Shown here: positions 47,426 through 57,621 of the stretch, one piece after another
How positions within the stretch are numbered: the stretch's first letter is position 1
Layout: every line of letters starts with the position of its first letter
Assembly (NCBI RefSeq): GCF_014697475.1
Contig: NZ_JACJRV010000017.1
Span: forward strand, 1 to 64,000
Reading direction: 5' to 3'
DNA length: 64,000 nt
From: Nostoc sp. FACHB-152
GTDB taxonomy: Bacteria; Cyanobacteriota; Cyanobacteriia; Cyanobacteriales; Nostocaceae
Program-made: the position numbers and the translations under genes
The notes under the pieces: model-generated
Told to the model about the DNA's origin: nothing
Database searches by the model: none
The model's input: only the letters and a program-made list of their open reading frames with translations

Positions 47426-48082
47426 ATGCGCCTTCCTTTACCACAGTTTACGACAAGCGATCGCCACCCTAACCACATTGCGGAGGTGATCGAGACTAGC
47501 ACTACCGAATTTTTAGCACAGTGCTTAGAACCGGAAGACTTGAGTTTTCCGGCAATGCCACCTTTTGGTAGTTGGGTTTGTGCTGTGGATGAAGAGTCGG
47601 GCAATAAAGTGTATGCTGTGGTTTCTTATGCCACAACCATGCCCATTGATTCTATACATCGGGCTGTGGCTCTGGGGTTGTCGTTGCAAGATTTACGTGA
47701 AGAACAACCCCAGATTTTTGCCATGCTTAAAACTGAATTTCGGGCAGCGATTGTTGGCTTTACGCCACCGTCCCCAAATCCCACGGAAATTCCCAGAGTA
47801 TATCAGTATCTACCGCCTCGTCCGCCGCAAATTCATCAAGCTGTTTATCGATGTGAAGGCGAAGCAATCATTAAATTTACGGAAGAACTAGATTTTCTGC
47901 GTACATTATTAAGTGTAAACGGTGCGCCAGTTGAGTCATTAACCGCAGCTGCTATTCGTGATGTCTACCAGTTACGCAAAGCTGATAGAGAATGGCTTGT
48001 CAAAGCAGGACGAATGCTAAGTGTGCTGTTAAAAGACGACTACGATCGCTTACGTTTTATTTTAAGTCAAATCCACCCATAG
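47426..48082 (+). CDS. HAS-barrel-like hypothetical protein
   Basis: A 218-residue soluble protein. The N-terminal 90 residues (HIAEVIETSTTEFLAQCLEP, FGSWVCAVDEESGNKVYAVV) resemble the HAS-barrel that caps HerA-like and ATP-synthase-like ATPases, but no P-loop follows. The C-terminal half is helical (LTAAAIRDVYQLRKADREWL). Lies right after ndhS. Function unknown. Confidence 0.7.
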   Translation: MRLPLPQFTTSDRHPNHIAEVIETSTTEFLAQCLEPEDLSFPAMPPFGSWVCAVDEESGNKVYAVVSYATTMPIDSIHRAVALGLSLQDLREEQPQIFAMLKTEFRAAIVGFTPPSPNPTEIPRVYQYLPPRPPQIHQAVYRCEGEAIIKFTEELDFLRTLLSVNGAPVESLTAAAIRDVYQLRKADREWLVKAGRMLSVLLKDDYDRLRFILSQIHP

Positions 48083-48232
48083 GTAGTTCGTTCTTAGACA
48101 ATTGCCTAGTTAGTGTAAGATCAGATGTTTTCTTCTCTACCAGGGTGGCTCTTATATTTATTAATACAGATTATTGAGCGATCGCCATTAAGGTCATCGC
48201 CACTTCACCGTCGCCCCCTTAAGTTCTAACCT

Positions 48233-50368
48233 ATGGAACCAGTATCACAAGTTCTGGCTCTAGAACTAAATTACCCTGTTCTTGGCCAAGAACCAGTTGT
48301 TCCCTTTGCAATTTTGCTCTTGGTGATTTTAGTCGTACCCATCCTGTTTGAGCGACTAAGACTACCAGGGATAGTTGGTTTGGTATTTGCTGGGTTAGTC
48401 CTGGGGCCATCAGGCTGGAATTTATTTAATGCTAAATTGCCAATGATTAATCTGCTATCTAACATTGGCTTAATTTATTTAATGTTTGTAGTAGGTTTAG
48501 AACAAGAGCTAGGACATTTACGCAAAAATATACAGCGTTCTTTGGGATTTGCAAGTTTTACCTTCTTTGTTCCCTGTGTAACAGGAATCTTGTTAGGGCG
48601 GATATTTGGCTTTGGTTGGAATACATCTATATTCATCGGCAGCTTATTTGCTTCTTATACTCTTTTGGCATACCCGATTATTAGTAGTTTGGGAGTTGTC
48701 AAAAATCCAGCTGTTAGTGCCACTATTGACGCTACGATATTTACTGATATCAGCACTCTTGTAGTATTAGCTGTTTGTCTAGTCAGTTTGCAAACAGGTG
48801 TATTCAACCTGCCTAATTTACTCACCTTGTTAGGTCATATAATCATTTATTCAGTAATTATTTTGGTAGGGTTTGATTGGGCAGGGCAGGAATTTTTTCG
48901 TCGGTCAGGAGATGATGAAGGTAAAAAGTTTTTGTTTGTGTTGCTGGCTGTATTTGTAGCCTTATTAGGTGCTGAATTTATTGATATAGAAAAAATTTTA
49001 GGTGCATTTTTAGCTGGTTTGGCAGTGAATGAAGTAGTAGATGAAGGGCCAACAAAAGATAAGGTAGTATTTGCTGGCAGTGTTCTATTTATTCCGATTT
49101 TCTTTATTAATATTGGTTTATTAATTGATTTATCTGCTTGGTTGAGAAGCATTACTACTTTAAAGTTGATGGTGCTAGTTGTAGTTGGTGTCATTGTTAG
49201 CAAATTTATAGCAGCTTTGTTAGCAAAACTTTTTTACCGCTACAATTGGCAGGAAATGTTAACTATGTGGACTCTATCAATGCCCCAGTTAGGTACAACC
49301 CTAGCGGCTACTCTAGTGGGATATCGTGCTGAGTTGATATCAACTGAAGTATTTCACAGTGTAGTTGGATTAATGTTGATTACATCGACTTTGGGGCCGT
49401 TGCTTACTAGTCGTCTAGCGGTATCTTTAACACCTACAGCTATTTTAGAAACCGTACAATCAAATTTAATTGCACAAAAAACTGAAGAAAAGCAGAGTAG
49501 TTTTACTATAGTTGTTCCTATATATAATCCTCATACACAGCAGCATTTAATTGAGATGGCGGCATTATTAGCCCGTCAAGCAAAGGGCAAAATTATCCCT
49601 TTAAATATCGCTACGACTACGGCTCATATGGATGCACCACAGCTAGAAGCATCTTTGCAACGAAGTGAGCGGTTACTAGCGAAAGCTACAGTTCAGAGTC
49701 GAAACTTAGGAGTAGAAGCAGAACCTCTGCTACGGATCGATGATGCCTTCGCACTGGGAATTAGTAGGGCGGCTCGTGAACAAAAAGCTAATTTAATTGT
49801 TATGGGTTGGGGTAAACGTACAGGCTTAAGAGCGCGTTTATTTGGCAATGTGGTTGATAGTGTGTTGTGGTCAGCGCATTGTCCTGTAGTGGTGACACGT
49901 CTGGTAGAATCACCCCACAAAATTCAGCGCATTTTAGTCCCACTCGAAAACTTAACATCCCCGACATTGCAACCTGTACAGTTTGCCCAAATGCTAGCAG
50001 AATCGAATCAAGCGCAAGTAACAGTGTTGAATGTATGCGATCGCCACACTAGTTCCAGTAAAATTGATAGCAAGCGATCGCAACTTGCTGCTTTAGTCTC
50101 CAACTTAGCTCTGCAAAACTCTCCAGAAGTTCAAATTATTGCTCATGAAAATGTTGCCCAAGCAATTTTGCAGGCAGCAAGACTATATGATTTAGTAGTG
50201 TTACCTTTTATACGCAACCGTAATAGTCCTGGTAGTTTAGCCATCAGTGATGTTAGCACTCAGTTAGCAAGACAACTTACTTGCTCTGTCGTCATGCTGG
50301 GAGAACCACAACGTACTCAAATTAGCATCAACTCTAAAAAAGTTATTAATACTAAATCTGTTGTGTAA
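48233..50368 (+). CDS. CPA2-type cation:proton antiporter with C-terminal Usp domains
   Basis: A 711-residue membrane protein. About twelve helices (residues 20-410) carry the Na+/H+ exchanger fold (LRLPGIVGLVFAGLVLGPSG, GAFLAGLAVNEVVDEGPTKD). The C-terminus holds two universal-stress-protein-like domains, with LIVMGWGKRTGLRARLFGN (the ATP-binding-type motif) in the first. The Usp domains probably regulate transport. Full length; ATG 48233. Confidence 0.88.
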   Translation: MEPVSQVLALELNYPVLGQEPVVPFAILLLVILVVPILFERLRLPGIVGLVFAGLVLGPSGWNLFNAKLPMINLLSNIGLIYLMFVVGLEQELGHLRKNIQRSLGFASFTFFVPCVTGILLGRIFGFGWNTSIFIGSLFASYTLLAYPIISSLGVVKNPAVSATIDATIFTDISTLVVLAVCLVSLQTGVFNLPNLLTLLGHIIIYSVIILVGFDWAGQEFFRRSGDDEGKKFLFVLLAVFVALLGAEFIDIEKILGAFLAGLAVNEVVDEGPTKDKVVFAGSVLFIPIFFINIGLLIDLSAWLRSITTLKLMVLVVVGVIVSKFIAALLAKLFYRYNWQEMLTMWTLSMPQLGTTLAATLVGYRAELISTEVFHSVVGLMLITSTLGPLLTSRLAVSLTPTAILETVQSNLIAQKTEEKQSSFTIVVPIYNPHTQQHLIEMAALLARQAKGKIIPLNIATTTAHMDAPQLEASLQRSERLLAKATVQSRNLGVEAEPLLRIDDAFALGISRAAREQKANLIVMGWGKRTGLRARLFGNVVDSVLWSAHCPVVVTRLVESPHKIQRILVPLENLTSPTLQPVQFAQMLAESNQAQVTVLNVCDRHTSSSKIDSKRSQLAALVSNLALQNSPEVQIIAHENVAQAILQAARLYDLVVLPFIRNRNSPGSLAISDVSTQLARQLTCSVVMLGEPQRTQISINSKKVINTKSVV

Positions 50369-50661
50369 AAAGTTTCGCCTCTTGAAGATTGAGCATCTGA
50401 GTTTTTACACGAAACTTTATTTTGTTGAAGATTTGATGAATTCTTCAGTATAAATGCTCAATGCTGATATAAGGTTTGCTATTTTGCTAGAGGAACTGTC
50501 CTGCTGTTAATTCTTGTAACAAAATTACATACATAAAGACTTGGTAAATCCGCAAATATATTCTGAATTAGCTCTGTTCGCCCTGCATTTTTGTGTATCA
50601 GCTGGGTACTCTAAAACAAGCTAAACAGCCACTAGTAGTATCTGAAAGTATTAAGAAAACT
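50369..50661. other. gap between antiporter and UDP-xylose synthase genes
   Basis: About 290 bases with no gene or clear hairpin that I can support. Confidence 0.4.
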
Positions 50662-51597
50662 ATGAGAATTTTGGTGACGGGCGGCGCTGGGTTTATTGGT
50701 TCCCATCTGATTGATCGATTAATACCCGAAGGGCATGAAGTAATTTGCTTAGATAATTTTTATACTGGTCATAAACGCAATATTCTTAAATGGATGGGTC
50801 ATCCAAATTTTGAGTTGATCCGCCACGATATCACCGAGCCAATTCGCTTAGAAGTAGATCAAATATACCATTTAGCCTGTCCAGCCTCTCCCGTACATTA
50901 TCAGTACAACCCAGTTAAAACAGTAAAAACTAACGTGATGGGTACGCTGAATATGCTGGGGTTAGCTAAACGTGTAAAAGCTAAATTCTTGTTAGCTTCA
51001 ACGAGCGAAGTTTACGGAGACCCAGAAGTTCATCCTCAAACAGAAGAGTATAGAGGTAATGTTAATACTATTGGTCTGCGTTCATGCTACGACGAAGGCA
51101 AAAGAATAGCAGAAACTTTAGCATTTGATTACTACAGACAAAATAAAGTTGAGATTCGAGTAGCTCGCATATTTAACACCTACGGGCCACGGATGTTAGA
51201 AAACGATGGTCGGGTAGTAAGTAATTTGGTTGTGCAAGCATTGCGAGGTATTCCGTTAACTGTGTACGGAGAAGGTACTCAAACTCGTAGTTTTTGCTAC
51301 GTATCAGACCTAGTAGAAGGACTGATGCGGTTGATGAATGGAGAATTCACAGGCCCGGTCAATTTAGGTAATCCTGACGAATACACTATCTTAGAATTGG
51401 CTCAAACTGTGCAGAATATGGTAAATCCAGATGCGGAAATAAAATTTGAGCCATTACCTTCTGACGATCCGCGTCGCCGTCGTCCCGATATTACAAGAGC
51501 AAAGACTTGGTTAAATTGGGAACCTACCATTCCTCTACAAGAAGGGTTAAAACTGACAATAGAAGATTTCCGCGATCGCATTAACAGCGAGAAATAG
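50662..51597 (+). CDS. uxs: UDP-glucuronate decarboxylase (UDP-xylose synthase)
   Basis: A 311-residue extended short-chain dehydrogenase. [20 protein letters not shown] is the NAD-binding start, [14 protein letters not shown] carries the catalytic Thr/Ser region, and SCYDEGKR gives Tyr143 and Lys147. The YxxxK and downstream [10 protein letters not shown] fit the UXS family. It makes UDP-xylose from UDP-glucuronate, the product of the next gene's enzyme. ATG 50662 is chosen over GTG 50593. Uses an internal NAD cycle, as known for the family. Confidence 0.9.
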   Translation: MRILVTGGAGFIGSHLIDRLIPEGHEVICLDNFYTGHKRNILKWMGHPNFELIRHDITEPIRLEVDQIYHLACPASPVHYQYNPVKTVKTNVMGTLNMLGLAKRVKAKFLLASTSEVYGDPEVHPQTEEYRGNVNTIGLRSCYDEGKRIAETLAFDYYRQNKVEIRVARIFNTYGPRMLENDGRVVSNLVVQALRGIPLTVYGEGTQTRSFCYVSDLVEGLMRLMNGEFTGPVNLGNPDEYTILELAQTVQNMVNPDAEIKFEPLPSDDPRRRRPDITRAKTWLNWEPTIPLQEGLKLTIEDFRDRINSEK

Positions 51598-51756
51598 GAT
51601 TTAAGCTTCACAGCAGTTGAGACTGCACTGGCTTTCAAAACAGGTCTGATTCTATCTATAGCTTGTTTTGAGGGACTGGTTAATTGATAGTTGTATTGGT
51701 GTCATATTGGCAACTTCCTTTTGAAGAGCAACCCAAGAAAGCGAGGAGTTTAAAAA

Positions 51757-53148
51757 ATGCGTGTTTGTGTAATAGGTACTGGTTACGTTGGTTTAGTTAC
51801 AGGTGCTTGCTTGGCTCACATTGGGCATGATGTGGTTTGCATAGACAATAACGAAGAGAAAGTCAAGCTCATGAAATCTGGGCAATCGCCCATTTTCGAG
51901 CCAGGTCTGTCAGAAATTATGCAGTCTGCCATTCAAAGTGGCAATATTCAGTTTTCCACAGACCTCGCCGCAGGGGTAGCCCACGGCGAAATTCTTTTTA
52001 TTGCAGTTGGTACACCACCTTTACCAACTGGCGAAAGTGATACCCGTTATGTAGAAGCTGTAGCACGTGGTATCGGAGCCAATCTCAACGGTGGTTATAA
52101 AGTAATTGTCAACAAATCCACAGTACCTATCGGTTCTGGTGACTGGGTACGGATGATTGTTTTAGATGGGATTGCTGAACGTCAGAAAGTGCTTGTACCA
52201 GCAGGTGGCGCGCCTGTTGAAGATAAAGTGCCAGAAATTGCATCACATTTTGATGTCGTTAGTAACCCAGAATTTTTGCGTGAAGGTTCAGCAGTCTATG
52301 ACACCTTCAACCCCGATCGCATTGTTCTAGGTGGTAACAGCCCTAGAGCAGTTGCAATGATGCAAGAACTTTATGCTCCAATTGTTGAACGCAAGTTCGC
52401 TGCTGATCAATCTTTACCACCTGTACCTGTACTAGTTACAGACCTCAGTTCGGCAGAGATGATCAAATACGCTGCTAACGCTTTCTTAGCAACCAAAATT
52501 AGTTTTATTAACGAAGTTGCTAACATCTGCGATCGCGTCGGTGCTGACGTGACTCAAGTAGCCAAAGGTATCGGTTTAGACTCCCGCATTGGTAACAAAT
52601 TCTTGCAAGCTGGTATTGGTTGGGGTGGTTCTTGCTTCCCCAAAGACGTTTCCGCTTTGATTCACACTGCTGACGACTATGGTTATGAAGCTGAATTGCT
52701 CAAATCAGCAGTTAGCGTTAACGAACGTCAGCGTTTAATTGCTTTAGAAAAACTTCAACAAGTCCTGAAGATCCTCAAGGGTAAAACTGTTGGTCTACTC
52801 GGTCTCACCTTTAAACCTGATACCGATGACTTACGTGATGCTCCCGCACTCAACTTAATTGAGCAACTCAACCGCCTAGGAGCTAAAGTCAAAGCTTACG
52901 ACCCAATTATTTCCCAAACAGGAATGCGTCATGGTCTTTCTGGCGTACTAGTAGAAACTGATGCTGAGAGATTAGCTGATGGCTGTGATGCTTTAGTACT
53001 CGTAACCGAATGGCAGCAATTTAGCCATTTAGACTATGCCAAGATGGCAAAATTAATGAATAACCCTGTAGTTATTGACGGTCGTAACTTCCTGGATCCT
53101 GAAACAATGGTAAGAGCAGGCTTCCAATACGTCGGTGTAGGACGGTAG
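51757..53148 (+). CDS. ugd: UDP-glucose 6-dehydrogenase
   Basis: A 463-residue enzyme that oxidises UDP-glucose to UDP-glucuronate. The NAD-binding start is GTGYVGLVTGACLAHIGHDV; catalytic Cys293 lies in GWGGSCFPKD; and TFKPDTDDLRDAPALNLIEQ is the C-terminal family motif. GAGGAG 10 bases upstream supports the ATG. Next to the UXS gene, so the pair makes UDP-GlcA and UDP-Xyl for polysaccharide. Confidence 0.96.
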   Translation: MRVCVIGTGYVGLVTGACLAHIGHDVVCIDNNEEKVKLMKSGQSPIFEPGLSEIMQSAIQSGNIQFSTDLAAGVAHGEILFIAVGTPPLPTGESDTRYVEAVARGIGANLNGGYKVIVNKSTVPIGSGDWVRMIVLDGIAERQKVLVPAGGAPVEDKVPEIASHFDVVSNPEFLREGSAVYDTFNPDRIVLGGNSPRAVAMMQELYAPIVERKFAADQSLPPVPVLVTDLSSAEMIKYAANAFLATKISFINEVANICDRVGADVTQVAKGIGLDSRIGNKFLQAGIGWGGSCFPKDVSALIHTADDYGYEAELLKSAVSVNERQRLIALEKLQQVLKILKGKTVGLLGLTFKPDTDDLRDAPALNLIEQLNRLGAKVKAYDPIISQTGMRHGLSGVLVETDAERLADGCDALVLVTEWQQFSHLDYAKMAKLMNNPVVIDGRNFLDPETMVRAGFQYVGVGR

Positions 53149-53211
53149 AAATCTTAGAAGAGAATAGGGAACAGTTTCTCGTTTCCTCTCTTAAACAAAG
53201 GTAACTCCAAT

Positions 53212-53241
53212 AAAAGAGACGCGGGCGATCGCGTCTCTTTT
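53212..53241. terminator. intrinsic terminator after ugd
   Basis: A perfect 12-bp stem AAAAGAGACGCG (53212-53223) and CGCGTCTCTTTT (53230-53241) with loop GGCGAT. The A-run and T-run make it usable on both strands, between convergent genes. Confidence 0.85.
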
Positions 53242-53274
53242 GATTTGGCAGGAATATACTAATCTCAGCCCAAC

Positions 53275-55008
53275 TTAGAAGTTGTAGCCTACACCCAACA
53301 TCAAACCGACATCAGTTTCATCCAAGAACGCTGCATTAACTGCACCATTCAAAGTAAAGCGATTGCCTAAGGGAACGTCTACACCACCAGTTAACAGCAA
53401 TGCTATGTCAGCATCGTCGCTAGTTTCGATAGCCACACCAGCACCTATATAAGGAGATATTGGGAAGCGTTGATTACCTGTAGGATCGACGGAACGTGGA
53501 GCAAAGTCGAAAGTTACAGGTATTAAAACTATGGGGTCGTCTCCAAATACAGCTGAGGGACGTGCTGATATAGTCCGAGTTAAACCGATTTTGCTCATTA
53601 CTGCAATGTTACCTTCGCTGAGAGCAGAATCGCCACCCAAACCAATATTACCGGCAACTCCAACATAGCTAGAGCCACCGCGAGTAGATCTACCAGGATC
53701 TACAGCAGGTGTAGTTCCACCCGGAGTGGTTTCTCCTGGTTGTTGGCTAACATTCAAGTTAGGTGGAATTAGAACTTCATTAATTACGTGGATTACACCG
53801 TTGCTAGCTTGAACATTTGGTTGAATAACTGTCGCATCGTTAACTGCGATTTGATTATTAGCACTGTCAACTTTGATATTTACAGATGCTTCTTCAACCG
53901 TTTTCAGTTCTCCAGCCGTCAGCTGACTAGCAGTTAATTGGCCAGGAACCACATGGTATGTTAAAATCCTCCGCAATAATTCTCTATTTTCTGGCTGCTG
54001 TAGTTGTTGTACAGTGCCAGCAGGTAAAGCGGCAAATGCTTGATCTGTAGGAGCAAATACTGTGTATGGGCCTCCTTGTTGCAGAGTTTCTGCTAACCCA
54101 GCCGCTTTGATTAGAGTAGTTAAAGTACTAAAAGAATTATTAGACGCAGCAATAGAAACGATATCGTTACCAGTTGTGCCAGTAGTACCAGCCGCTACTA
54201 TATATTGACTTGCGGGAAGATTGGCAGCCAAAGGTTGTGCTTGTCCCTGTCTAACTAGAGCTTGATACAATAACGCTGCGGCTTCCGCACGGGTTAAAGG
54301 TGTTTGAGGATTAAGCTGTTTGACATCTGGATAGTTGACAACAATGTTAGCTTGAGTGGCTGCGGCTACACTATTTACTGCGTAGTTAGGAATTGCGGAA
54401 GCATCTGTGTAATAAGTATTCAGAATATCTGATGCTGAACCTGAATTGCTAGCAGTTAAATTTAAACCACTTGACAAAGCAGTGATTGCCTGAGCTTTTG
54501 GAATTTGCTCATTGGGACGAAACGTATTATCAGGATAACCACTCATAAAACCTGTTTCGTAAGCTTCTTTAATCGCAGAAGCCGCCCAATAATTAGCAGG
54601 TACATCTCTAAATCCACTGGCACTGAGTTGCCGAACTGCATTCTGATTAAAAGCTTTTTGAATCATTGCCGCAAATTCAGCACGAGTCACAGCTTGGTTG
54701 GGTCTAAAAGTCTGATCTGGAAATCCAGTAATTACATTTCTTGCGGCTAGTGCTTGAATAAATGGGCCACTCCAGTAATCTGTACCAACATCAGAAAAAT
54801 TAGCAGCAGCAGGCGCGGCAGATGGAGTATTTGTATCAGGAGTTGTTGTACCAGGAGTGGTATTTGGATCTGTAGTAGGAGTTGTAGATGGAACAGTAGT
54901 TTGGGCTAAAGTTGGGGCGGAAACTACTATCGGACTGATCGTAGCAGTTGTTACTCCTAAAGCTAGTAAAGTTGCACGTATTAATGACCAATGAAACGAG
55001 CTGCCCAT
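53275..55008 (-). CDS. SLH-FAS1 surface protein with C-terminal beta-barrel
   Basis: A 577-residue exported protein. The signal peptide (about 1-35, ending TLAQ) is followed by a Thr/Pro-rich linker (about 36-68), then three SLH domains (about 70-250, e.g. FPDQTFRPNQAVTRAEFA and YPDNTFRPNEQIPKAQAI). A fasciclin (FAS1) domain follows (about 280-415: YTVFAPTDQAFAALP, YHVVPGQLTASQL), then a Gly/Pro linker and an amphipathic beta-rich region ending in Phe (VGYNF), like an outer-membrane barrel insertion signal. SLH domains bind peptidoglycan or secondary polymers; FAS1 mediates adhesion. The combination is unusual. A GGAGGGAA ribosome site precedes the ATG. Confidence 0.8.
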   Translation of the reverse strand: MGSSFHWSLIRATLLALGVTTATISPIVVSAPTLAQTTVPSTTPTTDPNTTPGTTTPDTNTPSAAPAAANFSDVGTDYWSGPFIQALAARNVITGFPDQTFRPNQAVTRAEFAAMIQKAFNQNAVRQLSASGFRDVPANYWAASAIKEAYETGFMSGYPDNTFRPNEQIPKAQAITALSSGLNLTASNSGSASDILNTYYTDASAIPNYAVNSVAAATQANIVVNYPDVKQLNPQTPLTRAEAAALLYQALVRQGQAQPLAANLPASQYIVAAGTTGTTGNDIVSIAASNNSFSTLTTLIKAAGLAETLQQGGPYTVFAPTDQAFAALPAGTVQQLQQPENRELLRRILTYHVVPGQLTASQLTAGELKTVEEASVNIKVDSANNQIAVNDATVIQPNVQASNGVIHVINEVLIPPNLNVSQQPGETTPGGTTPAVDPGRSTRGGSSYVGVAGNIGLGGDSALSEGNIAVMSKIGLTRTISARPSAVFGDDPIVLIPVTFDFAPRSVDPTGNQRFPISPYIGAGVAIETSDDADIALLLTGGVDVPLGNRFTLNGAVNAAFLDETDVGLMLGVGYNF

Positions 55009-55836
55009 TAAAATTCCCTCCAGACAAAAATTAGGTAGAAATATTGAAAATCAAAATATTTCATGAAGATTGGCTTGTAAATCTAATACCACATATTAAT
55101 TCAATTATTTAGAGTGGTATTTGGTAGCTTTATATACTCATTTAGTTAAATGAGTATATACCTTTCCTGCTTTTTCAGAAATATATGATTCTAGCTATGT
55201 TGATACATAACATTTAGTAATACTTAGAGTTTAAAACCGACAGAGTACTCATATGTAATTATTTCGATTTAATTTCAATTCAACAACTAGCTAAAGAATA
55301 CTTTTTTGGCTATATAACTTCATACTTTAGATAGTTGTATATTATGTTAAAACGCCTGGAAACTCACCATAAATAGGTAATTCGGCTGAAATCGGCAGAT
55401 TTATATCAATATAAATCTGCTGCGTCTGGCGAATCTTAAAATTCGGCAAGTAATTGTTGATGCTGGCACTTATTTTATTATTGATAGTCACCCAGTTATT
55501 CTATAAGAAGCAGAGTTGTTGATAGCGATCGCCATAAATCTAGACTATCTTATATGTAGATTTTTAAGTTCTAAATGACTGAGTTTGTCAAAAAATAATT
55601 TTGTTAGATTAAGGTTAAATTAGCCATCTTTAAAGCTAACTAGATAGCTTAACTTCTAATTCATTGGTTGAATATGGTATTTTTCGGCACATTCTATTCA
55701 ACAATAATTTTGATTACTCAGTATCACCTTGTACCTAAACTAATTTTTTATTGAATAATTTAATTAAAAATTTTTACCGAAATTACCATTTAGTTAGCCA
55801 TCCCGACATTGGCTTGTTATATTGTACTAAATAACT
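55009..55836. other. gap with a strong inverted repeat
   Basis: About 830 AT-rich bases between divergent genes. A 12-bp inverted repeat GCAGATTTATAT (55395-55406) and ATATAAATCTGC (55409-55420), with a two-base CA centre, lies in the middle, flanked by direct copies of AATTCGGC. No gene was seen. Confidence 0.5.
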
Positions 55837-56589
55837 ATGTATGTGATTGTGGGGAAAGCTGTGCGTAATGATTTACATGGTTTAGAAATTAGTCCAAAAG
55901 AACTACAACAATTAACTAATTTACCTGTTAAGTATCAACTAGTTTTAATTACCAATCCTCTTAAAGGGTTTAGTAAACAAATTTTATATAAAATGAAAGG
56001 TTCAGAAGGAGCTACTGTAATTTTTATTAGCTTCTCTATATTTGTGTTTAGCTATCTAATTTTTGATATCGTTATTAGGTTATTTGCTAATTGGGTAACA
56101 ATCCCATCTTGGATATTATTATTAATCTTGGGCTTGGTTGGCAGTGCTGTAATGCAGGGAATTTTTTATGGGGTATGGCGCAATGCCTTAAAAACGTTAA
56201 AAAAGAGTATGACTTACTCTCTAGAAATTCTCTTAGATGATGTAGAGAGATATAATTCTATAATTAGAGCGATAGATATTAATGACCAAATAGAAGACGC
56301 TGGCAATCCAGATGTTACTATCAAAGAAAGAGACAGGGTAATTGCAGCACTGAAACTCACTAGAGCCGATTTAGTACGGGCTTTAAAAACAGAAAGAATT
56401 TTGCGAGAAAATCAAAATTTCATTCTTGGTAACACTGAGCTATTTGCCAATAATCTAGCAAATTTAACAGCAATGCAAGTTACAGAAAAAGCTACCGAAC
56501 ATGGCAAGTTATTAAATGAAGCATTGCAGATTGCTTTAGATGTACAGTATGAAATGAAAAAATTACAAAGTCACGGGGGAGATCTGTAA
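55837..56589 (+). CDS. membrane hypothetical protein with coiled coil
   Basis: A 250-residue protein. A soluble start (about 1-50) leads to two membrane helices (about 65-87 and 92-115), then a long charged coiled coil (about 125-245: YSLEILLDDVERYNSIIRAI, TRADLVRALKTERILRENQ). No known family was recognised. The coiled coil should face the cytoplasm if the two helices form a hairpin. Confidence 0.65.
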   Translation: MYVIVGKAVRNDLHGLEISPKELQQLTNLPVKYQLVLITNPLKGFSKQILYKMKGSEGATVIFISFSIFVFSYLIFDIVIRLFANWVTIPSWILLLILGLVGSAVMQGIFYGVWRNALKTLKKSMTYSLEILLDDVERYNSIIRAIDINDQIEDAGNPDVTIKERDRVIAALKLTRADLVRALKTERILRENQNFILGNTELFANNLANLTAMQVTEKATEHGKLLNEALQIALDVQYEMKKLQSHGGDL

Positions 56590-56691
56590 ACAGTCCCCAA
56601 TTTTAATTTTTAACCGGTCGAGATGCCCAGCATTACAATTACCGATCTAACATAAATAAGTGTAAATTAAATTAAGCGATCGCCTACAGGC

Positions 56692-57459
56692 ATGGACTGG
56701 AAAGAAATTAGAGGTAACTGGGTACTCATTCCCCAAAATCCCATCGGGATTATACATTTTTTAGGAGGCGCGTTTGTCGCCACTGCGCCACACCTGACTT
56801 ACCGTTGGTTATTAGAACAGTTAGCCAGTAAGGGATATGTTGTCATCGCTACTCCCTTTGTGAATACATTAGATCATATAGCGATCGCTCAATCTGTACT
56901 GCTGAACTTTGAACGTACTCTAGAACGCTTGCATGACTCTGCTTTACTGCGTAAGCTTTATCTCCCCACCTATGGTATTGGACACAGCATGGGTTGCAAA
57001 CTCCATTTGCTTATAGGTAGCCTTTGTCCTGTAGACAGAGCCGGAAATATTTTAATATCCTTCAATAATTATGCTGCTAAAGATGCTATTCCTTTAGTAG
57101 AGCAGTTAAATTCTGCTTTGACGATTGAGTTTACGCCATCACCATTAGAAACGAACAAAATTGTGCAGGAAGGTTATAAAGTCCGTCGTAATTTATTAAT
57201 TAAATTTAATAACGATACCCTCGACCAATCAGCAGTTTTAACCAAAATTTTACAACAACGCTTTCCAGAGATGGTGACGGCACAAACATTGCCTGGAAGC
57301 CATACAACCCCATTGGGACAAGACATCAAATGGCAACCAGGAACTTCATTTACTCCCTTTGATGCCTTTGGGCAATGGTTTAAGCAAGAGGTATATCGAG
57401 ACTTAAATCAACTCAGACGTGCGATTCTTTTGTGGCTGAATCCTTTGTCATCACCATAA
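56692..57459 (+). CDS. DUF1350 alpha/beta-hydrolase-like protein
   Basis: A 255-residue protein: GIIHFLGGAFVATAPHLTYR and GIGHSMGCKLHLLIG (a GHSMG nucleophile-elbow-like motif) with LPGSHTTPLGQDIKW near the C-terminus. This matches the plant and cyanobacterial DUF1350 family. Ser in GHSMG and His in GSHTTP could form part of a triad. Substrate unknown. Lies 100 bases after the membrane protein gene. Confidence 0.8.
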   Translation: MDWKEIRGNWVLIPQNPIGIIHFLGGAFVATAPHLTYRWLLEQLASKGYVVIATPFVNTLDHIAIAQSVLLNFERTLERLHDSALLRKLYLPTYGIGHSMGCKLHLLIGSLCPVDRAGNILISFNNYAAKDAIPLVEQLNSALTIEFTPSPLETNKIVQEGYKVRRNLLIKFNNDTLDQSAVLTKILQQRFPEMVTAQTLPGSHTTPLGQDIKWQPGTSFTPFDAFGQWFKQEVYRDLNQLRRAILLWLNPLSSP

Positions 57460-57621
57460 GTTGTTATTAACCTTGAATTACTAGCAAAATTATGAATAAT
57501 TGGGATAGGTTATTCAAATATTAGATGACAGTTAGACAGGTTGATATTCAGACTGTTAAAAAGCAATATAATCACTAACCTATCCATCTGGGATTGTCAA
57601 TAATTATTGATAATATTTTAT

